6,392 nucleotides of DNA from Desulfovibrionaceae bacterium (GCA_009783115.1 WRHT01000088.1:1-6392), one strand, 5' to 3'. Counted from the first letter of the stretch, positions 1-6,392 are shown. Notes: generated from the sequence alone by a model not told the origin. Numbers and translations: made by a program.

Positions 1-1132
1 AAAGCGCGGCCAGCATGAGCGAGCGGCGGATGTGTCCGCCGGAAAGCTCCTCGACCTGCTCGTTCAGCACCCAGACAGCCGGCTCGGCGCACACCACCAC
101 CGCGCCCAGGAGAAAGCCCACGGGAACAAGCGCCGCTCCACCCATCGTTCCCAGGGCCACGCCCAGGGAATACCCGACCGGAATAAAGCCGCCGCTGACC
201 CCGGTCATGAAAATCACCAGCCCGATGGAGGCATAGAGGAAGCCCAGGGTCATGCGGCGCATCTGCCCGGGCGGCAGGCGCAGAAGCGTGGCCTGGAAAA
301 GCAGGAAAATTAGGAAGATGGGCAGAATGGCCATGCTGATATCCTTGGCCGCTTCCGGCAGCGCGTGCAGCAAAAAGCGCTCCACCAGTCCCCCGGCGGC
401 CATTTCACCCGCTACCGCGTCCTCCGGGCTGGCGGTGGCCGGCGAGATCATGCCCATGAAAGCCACGGCCGCAATCGGGCCGATGGAGGCCAGACCGACC
501 CAGCCGAAACTGGAGTCGTCGTCTTCCTTTTCTCTCTTGGCGGCCGAGGCCACGCCCACGCCCATAGCGATGATGAAGGGCACGGTGATCGGGCCGGTGG
601 TCGCCCCGCCCGCGTCAAAGGCCACCCCCACGAAAACCGCGTCCACAAAGGCGCAGGCCCCGAAAACCGGCAGGTAAAAACCGACCAGCAGCCAGCGCAA
701 CGGCAACTGGAACACGGTTTTCGCCACCCCCAGCATGAGAAAACCGCCCACTCCCAGGGCGATCATCAGGATCAGCGTCTGCCGGTCAATGGAATGCCTG
801 ACCGCGTGCACCTGTTTGCCGAGCACCTGTATATCCGGTTCGGCAATGGTTACGGCGAAGCCAATGGCCAGGACCGCGCCCAGGATCAACGGCAGGTTGC
901 GGCGGCGGGTGAGGGCGGCGCCTGTTTTCTGCCCGAAGGCCACCATGCCGAGTTCCGCGCCGATAAGAAATACGGCCAGGCCGAGGATCAGGAGTAGCCC
1001 TCCCAGGATGAATTGCGGCAACTGCCCGGCTCCCAGCGGGGCGACGGTGAAATGCAGAATCGCCACCAACGCCATGATCGGGATGACGGAAACCGCCGAT
1101 TCTCTGAGCTTATGCGTAAGGGTCGGAAGCAC
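1..1132 (-). CDS. DUF1538 family multi-pass membrane protein, C-terminus cut by window edge
   Basis: The reading frame is open from a GTG at 1132 to the left edge (377 codons, no stop), so the C-terminal part lies outside the window. The GTG is preceded by GGAG with six bases between, and no in-frame ATG occurs before the conserved region (first Met at residue 20), so GTG is the likely start. The protein is very hydrophobic, with many Gly/Ala-rich membrane helices. It shows features I associate with DUF1538: GAELG near residue 58, AEPDIQVL at 97-104 and DAGGATTGPITVPF at 173-186. A charged loop (KREKEDDD, about 200-210) follows, then a second copy begins, with AEPAVWVL at 349-356 matching the first AEP motif. 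DUF1538 has no established biochemical function; an integral membrane transporter or channel is plausible. The gene follows the tandem P-II gene by 47 bases and is probably co-transcribed with it, suggesting P-II control. Family assignment is fairly sure; function is inference. Confidence 0.85.
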   Translation of the reverse strand, partial: MLPTLTHKLRESAVSVIPIMALVAILHFTVAPLGAGQLPQFILGGLLLILGLAVFLIGAELGMVAFGQKTGAALTRRRNLPLILGAVLAIGFAVTIAEPDIQVLGKQVHAVRHSIDRQTLILMIALGVGGFLMLGVAKTVFQLPLRWLLVGFYLPVFGACAFVDAVFVGVAFDAGGATTGPITVPFIIAMGVGVASAAKREKEDDDSSFGWVGLASIGPIAAVAFMGMISPATASPEDAVAGEMAAGGLVERFLLHALPEAAKDISMAILPIFLIFLLFQATLLRLPPGQMRRMTLGFLYASIGLVIFMTGVSGGFIPVGYSLGVALGTMGGAALVPVGFLLGAVVVCAEPAVWVLNEQVEELSGGHIRRSLMLAAL

Positions 1133-1179
1133 TCAGTTCTCCAATGTTAAACAATGGGGACAATCTAGCCCGTTTCCTT

Positions 1180-1902
1180 CTAACGCGCCTTTTTTCCGAG
1201 CTGCATAAAGCGCAGCACATCCATGCTGAAGGCTATGCCCACCCCCGGCTCGCTGAGGCAGGGCACTTCCTGGATGGCCTTAAGGATAGGCTCGGCTTTG
1301 TCCTTGGGCACCACGATGATGATAAATTCCTTTTCCGGCACGATGGTGATGCCGAAAAACTTCACCTCTTCGCCGGCCCGGACCGTGCCCTGGGCGTTCA
1401 TGATCGTGCCGCCGGTCGCCCCCGCCTTACGGGCCGCGTCCATAATATCATCGGCGAAGCCGAAATTGACAATAACCGCAATAAGCTCATGTTCGGCCTG
1501 GCTCATAACCTTTCCCTCGGTTTGCGAGTTGGAAGCCAAAATATCCGCTCCGCCATTTACGGCGTTATCCTTGTGGATCCGGCGCAGGATGCCCTGCACG
1601 TCCAGGCAGAAGGAAACCCCGTTGCCCAGTTTGCCTATTTCCGCGTCCGCGCGCAGGGCCGCAAGCACCCCATCGGTTATTTCCCGATCCACCAGGGTAA
1701 AGATCAATTCCACCGCTTCGCTGTCAAGCCCCAGGAGGTGGGCCAGCTTGTTGTTAACCGTGCCGCGCCCCTGGACGATGGTTCCCCCCCGGCCGCCGGC
1801 CCCATTGACCACCCGCATCACCTTTTCTCCATGAGAGCGGCGCACGATGGTCAGCACCAGCACACCCGGCAAATAAGTGCTTATGACCTGTTTCTGATCC
1901 AT
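1180..1902 (-). CDS. Tandem-domain P-II family regulator (two P-II-like domains in one chain)
   Basis: This 240-residue soluble protein starts at ATG 1902, with GGAGG four bases upstream on the minus strand, and ends at TAG 1182-1180. Residues about 12-105 and 138-232 are two diverged copies of a P-II-like ferredoxin fold. Each has a GxxGGTI segment (36-42; 161-167), an acidic or hydrophobic strand (VELIFTLV; KEFIIIVV) and a terminal Gly-x-G/x-F-x-x-DV strand (93-102; 220-229). Domain 1 keeps GRGT at 45-48, whereas domain 2 has AQGT at 170-173. The T-loop is short and neither copy has a tyrosine there, so GlnB-style uridylylation is not expected. P-II proteins sense ATP/ADP and 2-oxoglutarate and bind membrane transporters or enzymes in the cytoplasm. 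The next gene is a DUF1538 membrane protein, a likely partner. A single chain with two domains should form a pseudo-trimer differently from ordinary P-II; the ligand and partner are unproven. Confidence 0.88.
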   Translation of the reverse strand: MDQKQVISTYLPGVLVLTIVRRSHGEKVMRVVNGAGGRGGTIVQGRGTVNNKLAHLLGLDSEAVELIFTLVDREITDGVLAALRADAEIGKLGNGVSFCLDVQGILRRIHKDNAVNGGADILASNSQTEGKVMSQAEHELIAVIVNFGFADDIMDAARKAGATGGTIMNAQGTVRAGEEVKFFGITIVPEKEFIIIVVPKDKAEPILKAIQEVPCLSEPGVGIAFSMDVLRFMQLGKKAR

Positions 1903-1906
1903 ATTC

Positions 1907-1912
1907 CCTCCG
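1907..1912 (-). promoter_or_regulatory. Ribosome binding site of the tandem P-II gene
   Basis: The minus strand reads CGGAGG and then GAAT directly before the ATG at 1902. This strong Shine-Dalgarno sequence fixes the start. It abuts a small hairpin (CGGCC-TGC-GGCCG, 1923-1911) that overlaps its first base or so. Confidence 0.75.
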
Positions 1913-1955
1913 GCCGCAGGCCGTAAATCCGGGATCGCCAGCGGAACCGCCTTTC

Positions 1956-1984
1956 CTAATAGCCCAGCGAACTTCTTTTGGCAA
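1956..1984 (-). promoter_or_regulatory. Possible weak sigma70 promoter for the P-II/DUF1538 unit
   Basis: On the minus strand TTGCCA (1984-1979) is followed after 17 bases by TATTAG (1961-1956). The -35 matches 5 of 6 consensus bases and the -10 only 4 of 6, without the final T. Transcription would begin around 1950, leaving a leader of roughly 45-50 bases before the P-II start. Position and spacing fit, but a match this weak can occur by chance. No sigma54 (TGGC...TTGCA-type) element was seen, which might have been expected for a nitrogen-linked P-II gene. Confidence 0.3.
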
Positions 1985-2008
1985 TGCGCCGCCCGTTTCG
2001 CCTCCGGA

Positions 2009-2036
2009 TTGACAAACTACGCGGATAATGTATACT
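2009..2036 (+). promoter_or_regulatory. Strong sigma70-type promoter for the lipoprotein-diguanylate cyclase unit
   Basis: A perfect -35 TTGACA (2009-2014) is followed after 16 bases by TATACT (2031-2036), 5 of 6 to the -10 consensus and preceded by TG. Transcription should begin near 2043, giving a leader of about 22 bases. It is the best promoter in the window and argues for vegetative expression of both downstream genes. An in-frame TTG at 2009 is part of the -35 and cannot be the translation start. Confidence 0.75.
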
Positions 2037-2054
2037 GCCAACCCATTGCGGAAT

Positions 2055-2058
2055 GGAG
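2055..2058 (+). promoter_or_regulatory. Ribosome binding site of the lipoprotein gene
   Basis: GGAG lies seven bases before the ATG at 2066. This spacing, together with the promoter upstream, decides the start at 2066 over the in-frame TTG at 2009. Confidence 0.7.
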
Positions 2059-2065
2059 TTCTGAG

Positions 2066-4078
2066 ATGCCCTGGAAACACTTTCCCCGCTCCCCCGGCTG
2101 GCCGCCGATCTGGCTTTTGCTCTGCCTCTGCCTGGCCGCCTGTGACGGCACACGCGCCCGTCCAAAGCCGGATCGTTTTCCCGTAGGATGGGGGGATAGC
2201 CGGCAGACCATCACCCTGGAAAATATTGAATCCGCTTACGCCGCCGGCAACCTGCCGCTCACGGAAATGATGGCCGCGGAATTTACCTCCAAGGCCGAGG
2301 CTCCCCTGTCCCAACTGGCCGGAGCCTGGCGTTTGCAGGCCCTGGCCGCCACGGAAAACCAGCACCCCCTGGAAGCCCTGGCCGCGCTGGATCGCTGGCG
2401 AGCCGCCAGTTCCATGGAAATAACGGAAGAATGGCTGGAAATCTGGCATAGCGCCATGCTCCTCCTGCCGGCAAGCGAGTCCGCATGGAAAGCCAAATCC
2501 ATTTCCGAATCCCCTGCCGGGCATCCCCCAGCCCTGGTCGACGCGGCCGGAATCTTCCTGCTGGAACAGCGTCTGCAAAGCCCTTCCTGGCGTGAAGCGC
2601 TCTCCGGCCTGGAACGCCTGTACAACGGGGAAGACCCCGCCCGGAAGCGCTACCTGGAAAACCGCCTGTTCCATCTCCTGCACACCATGCCCTCTTCCAA
2701 TCTGGGCAACCTCATGTCCGCGGCCAACGACGGCAACGAAAACCGCTATCCTTACGGGCTGATCCGCCTGGAAAACGCCCGCCGGCTGTTCTGGGAGCCC
2801 CAACACCGGAGCCAGGCGAAAGAAAACGCCTATTATACCAGAGACGGATCTCAGCTTGCGAACCAGAGCCTTTTTCAATCCTGGAACCATCCAGACTGGC
2901 AGATCTTGAAACCGCTCCGGCACAAAAACCAGGCCCTGGTCCTGGTGCTGCCTATCTCCGGCCCCTACGGCAACCTGTCTGAAAAAATCATCAAGGGCGC
3001 GGAAATAGTCCGCAACGGCCTGGCCCATTATGGGCGCCGCCTGCATCTCCACATCATTGACAGCGACAACCCGAACTGGCTGACAAACCTGGCCGCCCTG
3101 CCCGCGGAGGCGCGCATTGTCGGCGGCCCCCTGCGCCGTGAGGATTACCTGAGCATAAAAGACGCCGGACTATTGAATAAGCGCACATATTTCGCCTTTC
3201 TGCCCAACCTGGATGAAAACGACGAAGGCCTGCACGCTTGGCGTTTCTTCCCTTCCCGCCAGGACCAGGTAAGGGTGATGCTGAACTACGCCATGGACCT
3301 GGGCCTGGCCAGCTACTCCATCTTCGCCCCGGATTCCGGAGAATACGGCCGGCAGATGTTTGAACTTTTTTCCAGCCAGGCCGCCGAGAACGAGGTGGAT
3401 GTGACCAGGGCCGGCTATTACCCGGCCGAGCAATACCAGCTCTGGGTGAAAAGCGTCTCGGATTTCCTGGGTTTGCAAACGGATCTCCCCACCGACCCCG
3501 AACCGGACTTTCAGGCCATGTTCCTGCCGGATAATTGGAGCAACGCCTCGCGCATCATCTCCCATATCTTTTATTGCCTGGACAACAAAATCCTCTTCAT
3601 GGGCACCAACCTCTGGGAACATGGCTTAATCTCGCAACAGCGCCTGGGATTGCGCAACTACCGCCTGACCGTGTTTCCCGGCGCCTGGAACCCGCAGACC
3701 CTCAGCCCTTCCGGGGGGCTGCTGCGTAGCGCGGTGGCCATGGGCGGAGATGAGGTTGCCGATTTCTGGTTTTCTCTGGGTTATGATTTCGCCATCATGG
3801 CCGCCGGACTGAACCTGCCCCCACGCCCGGCCGATCCCGATGAAGTCAATGCCGCCCTGGCCACCCTGCCGCCCCTGCCCTGGAGCGGCGCGCCCATACG
3901 CTGGGACGCTTACGGCTTCGGACAACAGGACCTCTATGTGCTGGCCCCGGCGGAAAACGGCTTCAGCCTGGCCAACAGGGAACGCATCAAAACCCGCCTG
4001 AACCAGCCCTTGAACGTCTCCTCCGGCGTCACCGCGCCCAAAGGCGCCAAGGCCGACGAGGCCGGAGATCACGACTAG
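2066..4078 (+). CDS. LpoA/LppC-like periplasmic lipoprotein with type I periplasmic-binding fold
   Basis: This 670-residue protein starts at ATG 2066 (GGAG seven bases upstream). It has a lipoprotein signal: a hydrophobic stretch at 14-25 and lipobox L-A-A-C with the acylated Cys at 26, followed by Asp27. Residues about 50-270 are helical and TPR-like (for example Ala/Leu-rich helices at 80-112). From about 289 a type I periplasmic-binding fold begins: LVLVLPISGPYG, KIIKGAEIVRNGL, a poorly conserved middle with YSIFAPDSGEYGRQMFE, and a late GYDFAIMAAGL near 571-581. This order (TPR-like region, then a binding-protein-like domain in a lipoprotein) matches the penicillin-binding protein activator LpoA/LppC; the same fold occurs in branched-chain amino acid binding proteins. 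The role is therefore either cell wall synthase activation or ligand binding. It is the first gene of a likely operon, with its stop three bases before the diguanylate cyclase start. Lipoprotein status is firm; the LpoA-like role is moderate. Confidence 0.8.
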   Translation: MPWKHFPRSPGWPPIWLLLCLCLAACDGTRARPKPDRFPVGWGDSRQTITLENIESAYAAGNLPLTEMMAAEFTSKAEAPLSQLAGAWRLQALAATENQHPLEALAALDRWRAASSMEITEEWLEIWHSAMLLLPASESAWKAKSISESPAGHPPALVDAAGIFLLEQRLQSPSWREALSGLERLYNGEDPARKRYLENRLFHLLHTMPSSNLGNLMSAANDGNENRYPYGLIRLENARRLFWEPQHRSQAKENAYYTRDGSQLANQSLFQSWNHPDWQILKPLRHKNQALVLVLPISGPYGNLSEKIIKGAEIVRNGLAHYGRRLHLHIIDSDNPNWLTNLAALPAEARIVGGPLRREDYLSIKDAGLLNKRTYFAFLPNLDENDEGLHAWRFFPSRQDQVRVMLNYAMDLGLASYSIFAPDSGEYGRQMFELFSSQAAENEVDVTRAGYYPAEQYQLWVKSVSDFLGLQTDLPTDPEPDFQAMFLPDNWSNASRIISHIFYCLDNKILFMGTNLWEHGLISQQRLGLRNYRLTVFPGAWNPQTLSPSGGLLRSAVAMGGDEVADFWFSLGYDFAIMAAGLNLPPRPADPDEVNAALATLPPLPWSGAPIRWDAYGFGQQDLYVLAPAENGFSLANRERIKTRLNQPLNVSSGVTAPKGAKADEAGDHD

Positions 4079-4081
4079 CCT

Positions 4082-6265
4082 ATGAAACGCGCCTTGATCT
4101 GCCTCGCGCTCCTAGCGATTATCGGCTCTTCCGCCGGGCGCGGCGCGGCTTCCGATACAACCTCCTACCGGGACATCCCCGGCGTGACCGCGGAAGAAAT
4201 ATCCGCCATCGAGGCCCTGAAAACCGTCCGGAAAAAATTTTCATACGGCGCCATGCTCGCCACCGAAGCCTTTATCCTGCCCGACGGTTCACAGGCCGGC
4301 TTCACCATAAAACTTTGCGCGCTTTTAACGAAACTCTTCGGGCTGCCTTTTGTTCCGGAAATATGCGAATGGGACGACATGTTGAACAGGCTGAACGCCC
4401 GTTCTCTTGATTTCACGGGAGAGCTGACTCCCACGGAAGAACGGATGCTGACCTACGGCATGTCCTTCCCCATCGCCGAGCGCATGTTGCGGATTTTCAT
4501 GCACGCGGATTCGAACGCTATTCAGACTGAAACCGACCTCAACGGGCTTAAAATCGGTTTTCTGGAAGGTTCGATAACCGCGGATTCCATCAAAAAAGCC
4601 TATCCCGTGGCCTTTCAACCCGTGGACGTCGAAAATTACCATAACGCCGCGATGATGATCCGTGACGGCGAGATTGACGCGTTTATTGACGAGGGAGTCT
4701 CGGACCCGGTCTTTAGCGAATATCCCTTTGTGCGTTCCGCCGTCTTTTTTCCCATGGTGCACTCGCCCGTTTCCATGACCACCGCCAACCCCGATCTTGC
4801 CCCGATCATCTCGGTGCTGAACAAATACATCGCCTCCGGGGGGGTGGACAAACTCTACGCCCTCTATAAGGAGGGAGATTTAGAATACGCGCGGCACAAG
4901 CTGCATCGCTCCTTCACCGACGAGGAAAAGGCCTATATGGACGATTTTCGGCAACGCGGCGCGGCAATCGGCGTTGCCTTTGAGCTCGATAACTACCCGG
5001 TCGGCTTTTACAACACTAAGGAAAAAGAATTTCAAGGCATCGCCGCGGACGTCCTGAAGGAGATCAGCAGACTCACGGATATGCAATTTGAGATGGCCGC
5101 CGCCCACGGGGGCACCTGGGCGGAGATACTCGACAAGCTGGAAAGCGGCGAGATCCACATGGTCGCCCAGCTTTTACACTCCAAGGCGAGAATAGAGCAT
5201 TTCCTGTGGGGCGCGGTTCCCTACTCCCGCTCTTACTACGCCATCATGTCCAAGGCGGATTACCCGAACCTGGCCAGCTACCAGGTGGTGCGGGCCACCG
5301 TGGGCGTGATGAAAAAATCCGGGCACGAGGATATATACCGCGAACTTTTCCCCAACAACAACAACCTTAGAGAATACGACACCCTTTGGGAATGCCTGGA
5401 GGCGCTGGAAAAAGGGGAGGTGGCCCTGCTCATGGGATCAGAGCACATGCTGATCACCCAAAACCATTACCATGAAAAATCGGGGTTCAAGATCAACATC
5501 AAGCTGAACGTGCCCATGGATTCCTATTTCGGCTTCCATAAAAACGACCGGATTCTCTGTTCCATCATCGGCAAGGCGCAGCAATACGTGCCCACGGAAA
5601 CCATTGAAATAGCCTGGACCAGCCGGATGTTTGACTATTCAAAAAAACTGGCCGAGGAGCGCGCCTTTTTCCTGGCGATCTTTGTCAGCGTGCTCTCGCT
5701 GATGCTGGCCGCGACCGTGGTTTTACTCGTCAGGGACGTAAGGCTTAACAAAAAGCTCAAGGATATGGCCAACACGGACTCGCTCACGGGCATCTTCAAC
5801 CGGCGCTGTTTCATGGAAATGGCCCTGGCCCAGATTGAACGGACGTTGAGGATGGGCGGCGAATGTTTCGTGATCATCCTGGATCTGGATCATTTTAAAA
5901 ACGTGAATGATCATTACGGACATCTGGCCGGAGACAAGGTGCTCAGGGAAACCGCCCAACGGGTAAAGCAAGCCATACGGCCATACGATTTATTCGGCCG
6001 TTACGGCGGAGAGGAGTTTATCCTGCTGGTTCCCGATGTTGATAAAGAGAGTGTGCTGAATGTCGCGGAACGCATCCGGCAGGATATATGCAAAACGCCC
6101 ATTGAGTACGAAGGCCGGGGAATACCTGTTTCCGCCAGCTTCGGCATCGCTTACGCGGCTCCGGTAAACAACCTGGGAACGGCGACTAAAAGCGCGGATG
6201 AAGCCCTTTACCAGGCCAAAGAAAACGGGCGCAACCGGGTCGTTTTCCACGGAGACGGCGGGTAA
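4082..6265 (+). CDS. Membrane diguanylate cyclase with two periplasmic family-3 solute-binding domains
   Basis: This 727-residue protein starts at ATG 4082. A Sec signal peptide is visible (about 1-23, cleavage after GAA). Two Venus-flytrap solute-binding family 3 domains follow, at about 47-275 and 290-515. Domain 1 carries DFTGELTPTEER and a later LNGLKIGFLEG; domain 2 carries SKARIEHF and VGVMKKSG; the Arg in each is at the usual ligand-carboxylate position. One membrane helix (528-550) leads through a short charged linker to a cytoplasmic GGDEF domain (about 560-724). That domain has DSLTGIFNRR (566-575), DLDHFKNVND (601-610) and the catalytic GGEEF (642-646). RPYD at 633-636, five residues before GGEEF, is an intact I-site for c-di-GMP feedback inhibition. 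The expected activity is 2 GTP to c-di-GMP, controlled by a periplasmic small molecule such as an amino acid. The gene probably shares the upstream promoter. Its GGAG (4064-4067) is 14 bases away, so coupling to the preceding gene is likely. Confidence 0.92.
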   Translation: MKRALICLALLAIIGSSAGRGAASDTTSYRDIPGVTAEEISAIEALKTVRKKFSYGAMLATEAFILPDGSQAGFTIKLCALLTKLFGLPFVPEICEWDDMLNRLNARSLDFTGELTPTEERMLTYGMSFPIAERMLRIFMHADSNAIQTETDLNGLKIGFLEGSITADSIKKAYPVAFQPVDVENYHNAAMMIRDGEIDAFIDEGVSDPVFSEYPFVRSAVFFPMVHSPVSMTTANPDLAPIISVLNKYIASGGVDKLYALYKEGDLEYARHKLHRSFTDEEKAYMDDFRQRGAAIGVAFELDNYPVGFYNTKEKEFQGIAADVLKEISRLTDMQFEMAAAHGGTWAEILDKLESGEIHMVAQLLHSKARIEHFLWGAVPYSRSYYAIMSKADYPNLASYQVVRATVGVMKKSGHEDIYRELFPNNNNLREYDTLWECLEALEKGEVALLMGSEHMLITQNHYHEKSGFKINIKLNVPMDSYFGFHKNDRILCSIIGKAQQYVPTETIEIAWTSRMFDYSKKLAEERAFFLAIFVSVLSLMLAATVVLLVRDVRLNKKLKDMANTDSLTGIFNRRCFMEMALAQIERTLRMGGECFVIILDLDHFKNVNDHYGHLAGDKVLRETAQRVKQAIRPYDLFGRYGGEEFILLVPDVDKESVLNVAERIRQDICKTPIEYEGRGIPVSASFGIAYAAPVNNLGTATKSADEALYQAKENGRNRVVFHGDGG

Positions 6266-6276
6266 GAAGGCGCAAT

Positions 6277-6392
6277 TCACTTCGCTTTCAGGAGTTTTTC
6301 CGCGGTCTTGACCACGTTCTCCACCGTAAAGCCAAAATACTGATACAGCACGCTCATGGGCGCGGATCGTCCGAAGCCGCGCATGCCGATGA
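6277..6392 (-). CDS. tkt: Transketolase, C-terminal end only
   Basis: The minus strand encodes 37 complete codons entering from the right edge and ending at TGA (6279-6277). The peptide contains [19 protein letters not shown] followed by a TVENVV segment and a lysine-rich tail. This is the characteristic end of transketolase (FGxSAP, then the short FGxT-x-ENVV helix). Transketolase moves two-carbon ketol units between sugar phosphates in the non-oxidative pentose phosphate pathway, using thiamine diphosphate; the cofactor and catalytic parts lie outside the window. The gene converges on the diguanylate cyclase, with only 11 bases between the two stop codons, so it is not in that operon. The start, length and integrity cannot be judged. 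Confidence 0.85.
   Translation of the reverse strand, partial: IGMRGFGRSAPMSVLYQYFGFTVENVVKTAEKLLKAK

Larger units (their letters stand above)
1903..2065. other. Divergent intergenic region
   Basis: This 163-base region lies between the leftward P-II gene and the rightward lipoprotein gene. It holds the strong rightward promoter, a weak candidate leftward promoter, both ribosome binding sites, and short dyads (GCGG-AA-CCGC at 1941-1950; CGGCC-GCA-GGCCG at 1911-1923). The two promoters sit about 25 bases apart back to back, so a shared regulator is possible, but no recognisable operator was found. Confidence 0.6.

Noticed and set aside
365..997. Plus-strand open frame of 210 codons antisense to the DUF1538 gene
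   Set aside because: The product is His/Gly/Gln-rich and lacks hydrophobic pattern or family motifs, while the opposite strand encodes a well-formed membrane protein.
1142..1156. CAATG-TTAAA-CAATG direct repeat upstream of the DUF1538 gene
   Set aside because: Two 5-base copies in a short AT-rich spacer are within chance expectation, and there is no sign of an operator or second promoter.
1144..1926. Plus-strand open frame of 260 codons antisense to the P-II gene
   Set aside because: It lies wholly opposite the clear tandem P-II coding sequence and has no recognisable domain. It is a mirror of codon bias.
2024..2029. GATAAT as -10 box for the rightward promoter
   Set aside because: It is only 9 bases from TTGACA; TATACT at 2031 with 16-base spacing is the proper partner.
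2009..2065. Upstream in-frame TTG start extending the lipoprotein by 19 residues
   Set aside because: The TTG is the first half of the TTGACA -35 box. The extension would bury the signal peptide, and ATG 2066 has a good GGAG.
1754..3052. Long minus-strand open frame of 432 codons across the intergenic region and the lipoprotein gene
   Set aside because: It overlaps the lipoprotein gene and the P-II N-terminus antisense. Its product is a low-complexity Gly/Gln/Arg-rich chain with no recognisable domain. It is a shadow of GC-rich coding sequence.
6266..6276. Search for a terminator between the cyclase and transketolase genes
   Set aside because: The gap is 11 bases and no GC stem with a T-tract was found in or around it on either strand.

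Overview
The window is GC-rich and densely coding on both strands. It looks like chromosomal DNA of a Gram-negative sulfate-reducer-like bacterium, most likely Desulfovibrionaceae or a close relative. Three things suggest this: lipobox and Sec-signal proteins of a cell with a periplasm, a tandem P-II protein paired with a DUF1538 membrane protein, and a transporter-type sensor diguanylate cyclase of a kind I associate with that group. The taxonomic call is inference from gene content and composition; no marker gene is complete here.

Layout. Positions 1-1902 hold a leftward two-gene unit. A 240-residue protein made of two P-II-like domains (1180-1902) comes first. It is followed after 47 bases by a DUF1538 multi-pass membrane protein (start GTG at 1132) that runs off the left edge. 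An intergenic region of about 160 bases (1903-2065) separates this unit from a rightward unit and carries a very good sigma70-type promoter for the latter. The rightward unit consists of a 670-residue lipoprotein with a helical N-terminal half and a type I periplasmic-binding / LpoA-like C-terminal half (2066-4078). Three bases later comes a 727-residue membrane diguanylate cyclase with two periplasmic family-3 solute-binding domains, one membrane helix and a GGEEF domain with an intact I-site (4082-6265). The last 116 bases are the 3' end of a convergent transketolase gene on the minus strand.

How the parts may work together. The left pair looks like a membrane protein, possibly a transporter, with a cytoplasmic P-II-type regulator, by analogy with AmtB-GlnK; the transported substrate is unknown. 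The right pair joins a lipid-anchored periplasmic protein to a ligand-sensing c-di-GMP synthase, so a periplasmic signal (cell wall material or a small solute) could be relayed to c-di-GMP. Both functional links are inferred from gene adjacency.

No tRNA, rRNA, CRISPR array, insertion sequence or attachment site was seen. The only gene-free stretch of any size is the 163-base divergent intergenic region.
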